Source: Erysipelotrichaceae bacterium
GTDB taxonomy: Bacteria > Bacillota_I > Bacilli_A > Erysipelotrichales > Coprobacillaceae
DNA length: 57,953 nucleotides
Direction of reading: 5' to 3'
Assembly: GCA_021201655.1 (NCBI GenBank)
Contig: JAJQEL010000057.1
Location: forward strand, 1 to 57,953
Part shown: piece by piece, positions 53,773 through 57,953 of the stretch
How positions within the stretch are numbered: the stretch's first letter is position 1
Layout: the number at the start of each line of letters is the position of its first letter
Notes under the pieces: model-generated
Seen by the model: only the letters and a program-made list of their open reading frames with translations
The model's database searches: none
What the model was told of the DNA's origin: nothing
Made by a program: the position numbers and the translations under genes

Positions 53773-54786
53773 CTATTTTGTAAGTTGTTCAGGTTTTAAG
53801 TCCCTCAACATAAGTGAAATAATTCTTTCCTGAGGATTGGCATTTTCAAATAAAACCTGATAAACGGCTTCACAAATAGGAATTTCAATACCATAATCAT
53901 GCATTTTAACATCTTCATAAATAACCTTGCAGGTACGAATACCTTCAACCGTCTTGGTATTGTGCATCATAAAGTCAATAGCTCGGTTACTTTGTCCAAT
54001 CGCATATCCTGCCTGAAAATTACGGGAATGAACAGATGAACATGTTACCACCAAATCGCCAATTCCAGTAAGGCCATAAAATGTTTCTACTTTGCCACCT
54101 TTTATCACACCATAACGAATCATTTCAGTTAAGCCGCGCGTAATTAAAGCTGCTCTGGTATTATCGCCATACCCAAGACCAGCAATAATCCCACTCGCTA
54201 CCGCAATAACATTCTTATAAGCAACACCGTATTCGGCTCCCACTTCATCAGTTGATGTATAGACACGAAAATATTGATTAGAAAATAATAATTGAACATC
54301 TTTCGCATAAGCTTCATCTAAAGATACAGCACATACAGCCGTCAAAATTCTAACAACAACTTCTTCGGCATGCGAAGGACCAATAATTGATACAACAGGA
54401 TTGATTTGCTCTTCATCAAAGACACTTCTAATAGTATCAGAGATACGTGAAGAAGTTTCTAAATCAAAACCTTTTGAAGCATTGATAATGGTTACTTTTT
54501 GCTTTAATAATGGTTTCACTTTTTCTAGGGTACTTCTAACAAATCGAGTTGGAATAGTAATAAGAATATAATCAGCACGATCAATAGCTTCACTTAGAGA
54601 TGGTGTTGCTTTAATAGATTCTTCTAAACGGACATCTTTAAAATATTTATAGTTACAATGTCTTAGATTAATATCATCTATTTCATTTTGGTCAATACCA
54701 TAAAGCAATACTTCATGACCATTATCGTTAAGCACACGGGCTAACCCTGTAGCCCAGCTTCCTGTACCTAAAATAGCTATTTTCAT
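53773..54786 (-). CDS. gpsA: Glycerol-3-phosphate dehydrogenase [NAD(P)+]
   Basis: GpsA reduces dihydroxyacetone phosphate to sn-glycerol 3-phosphate, the precursor of phospholipids and of CDP-glycerol. The 337-residue protein has GTGSWAT (7-13), KGFDLETSSRISD, GPSHAEEV and KNVIAVASGIIAGLGYGDNTRAALITRGL with the catalytic lysine. I chose the ATG at 54786, which follows GAGGGATT and gives a normal start MKIAILGTG. der ends 2 bp upstream. Confidence 0.97.
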   Translation of the reverse strand: MKIAILGTGSWATGLARVLNDNGHEVLLYGIDQNEIDDINLRHCNYKYFKDVRLEESIKATPSLSEAIDRADYILITIPTRFVRSTLEKVKPLLKQKVTIINASKGFDLETSSRISDTIRSVFDEEQINPVVSIIGPSHAEEVVVRILTAVCAVSLDEAYAKDVQLLFSNQYFRVYTSTDEVGAEYGVAYKNVIAVASGIIAGLGYGDNTRAALITRGLTEMIRYGVIKGGKVETFYGLTGIGDLVVTCSSVHSRNFQAGYAIGQSNRAIDFMMHNTKTVEGIRTCKVIYEDVKMHDYGIEIPICEAVYQVLFENANPQERIISLMLRDLKPEQLTK

Positions 54787-54787
54787 C

Positions 54788-56092
54788 TTAATCCCTCTTT
54801 CTACAAATAATATGAATAGGAGTACCTTCAAAGCCAAAAGCATCTCTTAATTTGTTTTCTAAATAACGTTTATAACTAAAATGCATATAATCAGGATTAT
54901 TCGTAAATAAAACAAATGTTGGTGGACATACTGCTACCTGATTAGCATAATAGATTTTTAAACGACCACCATTGAATGTTGTGGTTGGATTCATGGTCTG
55001 GGCATCAATGAGAACATCATTAAGAACACTCGTAGATACGCGTAAGTGAGCATTCTCATTAACTTGTTTAATAAGTGGTAATAAATTATTCACACGTTGA
55101 TTTTTTAAAGTTGAAACGAAAACAATAGGCGCATAATCTAAATATTTAAATTGTTCACGAATATCTTTTTCCATCTTCTGCATGGTTTTAGATTCCTTTT
55201 CGACCAAATCCCATTTATTAACAACCAAAATTGTTGGCTTGCCAGCCTCATGCGCATTACCAGCTACATGCTTATCTTGCGCGATAACACCTGTTGAACC
55301 ATCTAATAAAGCTAAAACAACATCACTCTTTTCAATAGCCGACAAAGCGCGTAAAATAGAATATTTCTCAACATTTTCATAAATCTTGCCACGTTTACGC
55401 ATCCCTGCTGTATCAACAACACAATACTTTTGCCCATCTTTTTCAAAAGCGGTATCAATAGCATCTCTAGTCGTTCCTTCAACTTGGGAAACAATAACTC
55501 TATCTTCTCCTAAAATAGCATTTGTTAAAGAAGACTTACCAACATTCGGTCTACCAATAACAGAAAAACGAATCTCATCTTCATCACGCTTTTCTTCGGA
55601 ACTCGGCATCAATTGAATAATTTCATCCAAGACATCACCAATACCAATACCATGACTACCACTTACAGCTATTGGATCACCAACACCTAAGCTATAAAAA
55701 TCATAGATATTATTCATATAAACACTATCATCAATCTTATTCACTGCTAAAATCAAAGGCTTCTGAGACTTTTGGAGAATACGAGCAACATACTCATCCT
55801 CTTTTGTTACTCCTTCTCTACCATTAACCACAAACACAATAACATCTGCTTCTTCAATCGCAATTTGAGCTTGAGCCTTAATCTGCTCTGTAAAAGTGGC
55901 ATTTTCTATTTCAATCCCACCCGTATCAATAACTCTAAATTCACGTGTCAACCATTGTGCAGTGGCATAAATACGATCACGTGTTACTCCTGGAATATCT
56001 TCTACAATAGAAACACGTTGCCCGACAATACGATTAAAAATCGTAGACTTGCCGACATTGGCACGTCCAACAATCGCTACAACACCTAACAT
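54788..56092 (-). CDS. der: GTPase Der (EngA)
   Basis: Der is a double-GTPase needed for 50S ribosome assembly. The 434-residue protein has two P-loops, GRANVGKS (9-16) and GRPNVGKS (about 181-188), two switch I GITRDR/GTTRDA-type motifs, NKID and NKWD, and a C-terminal KH-like domain. It overlaps cmk by 7 bp and is followed by gpsA, the usual Firmicutes order cmk-der-gpsA. Confidence 0.98.
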   Translation of the reverse strand: MLGVVAIVGRANVGKSTIFNRIVGQRVSIVEDIPGVTRDRIYATAQWLTREFRVIDTGGIEIENATFTEQIKAQAQIAIEEADVIVFVVNGREGVTKEDEYVARILQKSQKPLILAVNKIDDSVYMNNIYDFYSLGVGDPIAVSGSHGIGIGDVLDEIIQLMPSSEEKRDEDEIRFSVIGRPNVGKSSLTNAILGEDRVIVSQVEGTTRDAIDTAFEKDGQKYCVVDTAGMRKRGKIYENVEKYSILRALSAIEKSDVVLALLDGSTGVIAQDKHVAGNAHEAGKPTILVVNKWDLVEKESKTMQKMEKDIREQFKYLDYAPIVFVSTLKNQRVNNLLPLIKQVNENAHLRVSTSVLNDVLIDAQTMNPTTTFNGGRLKIYYANQVAVCPPTFVLFTNNPDYMHFSYKRYLENKLRDAFGFEGTPIHIICRKRD

Positions 56093-56754
56093 AATGCATT
56101 CATCCTCTCTATCGCCAGCTGATAAATTGTTTGACTCACTTCATCTAAAGTCATATCTGAAGTATCAATTTCAATAGCATCATCCGCTTTCTTTAGTGGT
56201 GATATATCACGATGCATATCCTGATAATCACGACTTTCTATTTCAGCTTTAATTTCTTCAAGATTTGAATCCATACCTCTTTCAATGTTTTCCTTATGAC
56301 GTCTTAATGCACGGCATTCAATACTTGCCACCTGATAAATTTTAAGCTTCGCATCTGGTAACACTACTGTCCCAATATCTCTACCATCTAAGATCATACC
56401 TCCATTTTTGGCCAGTTGTTGTTGCTGAAACACCAAAAATTCTCTTACATCTTTATATCGAGAAACATAGCTGGCATACATGGATACTTCATTTTCCCTA
56501 ATTTTCTTAGAAACATCTTCACCATTAAGATAAATCTTATCACCTTTCATATCGATATGAATATCTGGTAGTAAATCGCATACTTTTGCCTCATCATTAA
56601 CATCAACATCATTAATCAAAGCAAAATAAGCGACGCATCGATACATAGCACCAGTATCAATATAAGTATAATCTAATTTCTTCGCCAGAATCTTCGCAAT
56701 GGTTGATTTACCAGCAGCTGCTGGTCCATCTATCGCTATATTAATCTTCATCAT
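56086..56754 (-). CDS. cmk: Cytidylate kinase
   Basis: Cmk phosphorylates CMP and dCMP. The 222-residue protein has [16 protein letters not shown] (7-22), the CMP-binding region [14 protein letters not shown] and [15 protein letters not shown], and the lid with RRHKE. The start is ambiguous between the first two ATG codons. It follows the acidic tail-anchored protein on the same strand and overlaps der. Confidence 0.97.
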   Translation of the reverse strand: MMKINIAIDGPAAAGKSTIAKILAKKLDYTYIDTGAMYRCVAYFALINDVDVNDEAKVCDLLPDIHIDMKGDKIYLNGEDVSKKIRENEVSMYASYVSRYKDVREFLVFQQQQLAKNGGMILDGRDIGTVVLPDAKLKIYQVASIECRALRRHKENIERGMDSNLEEIKAEIESRDYQDMHRDISPLKKADDAIEIDTSDMTLDEVSQTIYQLAIERMNALC

Positions 56755-56784
56755 ATTCCTCCTATAAAAAACTAAGGCATTGCC

Positions 56785-57429
56785 TTAGCTAAAAAAATAC
56801 TGTCTCACGATAAATATTGCCAAAACAATAAATACCAGGATACAAAAGATAATAACATAATTCAAAAAACGAATCAACTTACTTTCGCCTTCCTCATCCT
56901 GAGGTTCTTCTTCATAAGTATTAAACTCTTCAAAATCACCTAAATTATAAGCTTTTGTCTCTTCTTTTTGTTGCGTTTTCTTTGACTCTTTCTCTTTCAT
57001 AAAGTCACCAATTGTAACACCTTCTTCATATTTTTTTAATTCTTCTGCGTCTTCTTCTGGTGACATTGCGGCCAATCTTTCAAGTAGAGTCATTTTATTT
57101 TGTGGTTCTTCAACCTCTTCTTCAGTATTCTCATCTTTTTTGATTTTATTAAGAATATCTAAACGTGTATTATATTTTTCTTTGCCAACCTTAACCTTAG
57201 CATCATTTAGGGCACTCTTAATTTCTTCACTATCAATTGATAAAGTTTCATAAGATAAAGGTTCCTCTAATGTATCATTAAATGTTTTCTTTTCATCTTC
57301 TTTCATAAAAGATAAAAAATCATCTTCATCCTCTTCTTCGTTAGAAAATTCCTGTGGAGATATAGCTACCTCTTCTTTCATTTCATCTCTTAAATCCTTA
57401 TATTTACTCATTCTTGTTTCTTTTTCCAT
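56785..57429 (-). CDS. Acidic tail-anchored membrane protein of unknown function
   Basis: I do not recognise this 214-residue protein. It is very acidic (long Glu/Asp-rich runs, for example EEDEDDFLSFM near 33-43) with short predicted helices and probably coiled coils, and ends in a single hydrophobic segment (about 186-210) followed by only a few residues. That arrangement fits a cytoplasmic protein anchored by its tail. I chose the ATG at 57429 (AGGTG upstream). It is the first gene of the cmk-der-gpsA run, an unusual place for such a protein. Confidence 0.6.
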   Translation of the reverse strand: MEKETRMSKYKDLRDEMKEEVAISPQEFSNEEEDEDDFLSFMKEDEKKTFNDTLEEPLSYETLSIDSEEIKSALNDAKVKVGKEKYNTRLDILNKIKKDENTEEEVEEPQNKMTLLERLAAMSPEEDAEELKKYEEGVTIGDFMKEKESKKTQQKEETKAYNLGDFEEFNTYEEEPQDEEGESKLIRFLNYVIIFCILVFIVLAIFIVRQYFFS

Positions 57430-57542
57430 TTTTTTCACCTGCTTTTTCCCATTATAGCATAGCCATTTATTGATTGCTATGATTTTTTTATGAAGGTATT
57501 TTGGTTATTCAATGCTAACTTTCATTATTTGAAAATTTTCCC

Positions 57543-57571
57543 TTTAAAAAAGGATATGAATGGTTTATAAT
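57543..57571 (+). promoter_or_regulatory. Predicted promoter of the ferredoxin gene
   Basis: -10 TATAAT (57566-57571) and a weak -35 TTTAAA (57543-57548) with a 17-bp spacer, 27 bp before the ATG. Confidence 0.6.
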
Positions 57572-57597
57572 AGAGTTATGAATAGGAGGAATAAAAA

Positions 57598-57783
57598 ATG
57601 AGTTATAAAGTAAATGAAAATTGTATTGGATGCGGTACTTGTGCTGCTATTTGCCCTGATGTATTTGATTTAAATGCTGATGGTTTAGCTGAAAACATTA
57701 TCGGTGATATTCCTGATGAATTATTAGATTCAGCTAAAGAAGCTGCAGAATCTTGTCCTGTAGAAGCAATTGTCGAAGAATAA
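57598..57783 (+). CDS. Ferredoxin, single [4Fe-4S]
   Basis: This 61-residue electron carrier has CIGCGTCAAICPDVF (9-23), a C-x2-C-x2-C motif, plus a remote Cys-Pro near residue 53 that completes the cluster; a fifth cysteine at 19 matches the common C-x3-CP variant. The acidic surface is typical. AGGAGG precedes the ATG. It is divergent from the acidic tail-anchored gene and ends in a strong terminator. Confidence 0.95.
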   Translation: MSYKVNENCIGCGTCAAICPDVFDLNADGLAENIIGDIPDELLDSAKEAAESCPVEAIVEE

Positions 57784-57789
57784 AAAAAC

Positions 57790-57824
57790 AAAAAGAATTC
57801 CATCTGGCTGGAATTCTTTTTTAT
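57790..57824 (+). terminator. Terminator of the ferredoxin gene
   Basis: AAAAGAATTCCA and TGGAATTCTTTT pair around TCTGGC, followed by TTATTT; just after the stop codon. Confidence 0.92.
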
Positions 57825-57937
57825 TTGTTCTTTTGTAAATTCATCTCATTTTCAATACGAGTTTGTTTACTTGGATCCTTAAGTTCTTTGAAAAATGTAA
57901 TTGTGATATGATTCTCTAAAGTGAACAAAATAAATAA
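57821..57937 (-). pseudogene. Short open remnant, possibly the start of an ISAs1-type transposase
   Basis: The minus strand is open for 38 codons and reads ITITFFKELKDPSKQTRIE before a stop; an in-frame stop lies in the terminal repeat upstream. The F-x-E-L-x-DP-x-x-Q pattern resembles the N-terminal region (DDE_Tnp_1-associated) of ISAs1-family transposases. There is no convincing start codon. It may be a transposase relic next to the repeat, or chance. Confidence 0.3.
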
Positions 57938-57953
57938 TTAAAAGTTCACTAAG
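57911..57953. repeat. Right copy of the 43-bp terminal direct repeat
   Basis: Identical to bases 1-43. The 6 bases before it (57905-57910) and the 12 bases after the left copy (44-55) are nearly complementary, so the 22-bp arms GATATGATTCTCTAAAGTGAA-C type (18 of 22 pairs) exist only if the ends are joined or if the full repeat continues past the window. Confidence 0.9.

Noticed and set aside
57603-57803. 66-codon open frame on the minus strand
   Set aside because: It is opposite the ferredoxin, whose cysteine motif, ribosome site, promoter and terminator are clear.
1-57953. Complete circular phage or plasmid, suggested by the identical ends
   Set aside because: There are no phage structural, lysis, replication or plasmid partition genes, while alaS, recA, der, cmk, pyrF, rnpB and many other core genes show it is chromosome.
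1-57953. CRISPR arrays and tRNA genes
   Set aside because: No regularly spaced repeats with spacers were seen, and no cloverleaf with a TTCGA-type loop plus acceptor pairing could be found on either strand; a tRNAscan-SE run would settle the tRNA point.

Overview
This window is a 58-kb piece of chromosome from a low-GC, Gram-positive, endospore-forming bacterium. The AT-rich composition, the Bacillus-like gene orders (rodZ-pgsA-cinA-recA, recU-ponA, gpsB-rnpB, hup-spoIVA, alaS-ireB-ruvX-yrzB-mltG-trmR-trhP-udk-greA), two T-box leaders, a type-B RNase P RNA and the sporulation genes spoIVA and spoVIF all point to Firmicutes. The set of families (AAA/PD-(D/E)XK ATPase, arylsulfotransferase lipoprotein, Big2-domain proteins, several glycerophosphotransferases) suggests a gut Erysipelotrichia-type organism, but that placement is inference.

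Layout. 1-9.4 kb: cell-surface polymer locus on the minus strand: a double-domain glycerophosphotransferase, tagD, tagH, tagG, two more CDP-glycerol transferases and glf. 9.4-14.3 kb: a PIG-L deacetylase with Big2 domains, ugd, and transketolase. 14.3-19.9 kb: a small membrane protein, an arylsulfate sulfotransferase lipoprotein, pyrF-pyrE, a membrane acyltransferase and a frameshifted Big2 protein. 20-23 kb: an amino-acid ABC importer behind a T-box whose specifier reads as phenylalanine. 23-36 kb: DUF421, greA, an AAA ATPase, udk, the tRNA wobble-uridine genes trhP/trmR, mltG, a lactonase, yrzB, ruvX, ireB and alaS with an alanine T-box. 36-37.5 kb: a SatD/DUF3307 pair preceded by four near-identical 24-bp palindromes. 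37.5-41.5 kb: recA, a degenerate cinA, pgsA, rodZ, rnpB, gpsB. 41.6-47.9 kb: recU-ponA, nth-dnaD-ypmB-like, a zinc peptidase and HU. 48-57.8 kb: spoIVA, a thiamine salvage operon, two flavodoxin-fold proteins, spoVIF, gpsA, der, cmk, a tail-anchored acidic protein and a ferredoxin.

How genes work together. TagD makes CDP-glycerol, the glycerophosphotransferases polymerise it, and TagGH exports the product; Glf, Ugd, PIG-L and the acyltransferase are candidates for making or decorating surface glycans. TrhP1/TrhP2 and TrmR together make the 5-methoxyuridine wobble base. ThiD, ThiE and ThiM salvage thiamine precursors.

The most unusual item is the SatD/DUF3307 cassette. SatD carries two aspartates in motifs that look like a class III cyclase/GGDEF palm plus a C-terminal helix-turn-helix, it is paired with a membrane protein, and its upstream region has two promoter-like units each preceded by a pair of 24-bp palindromes. 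The window also begins and ends with the same 43 bases, and joining the ends completes a longer hairpin; this marks a repeat at both contig ends and does not make the window a phage or plasmid.
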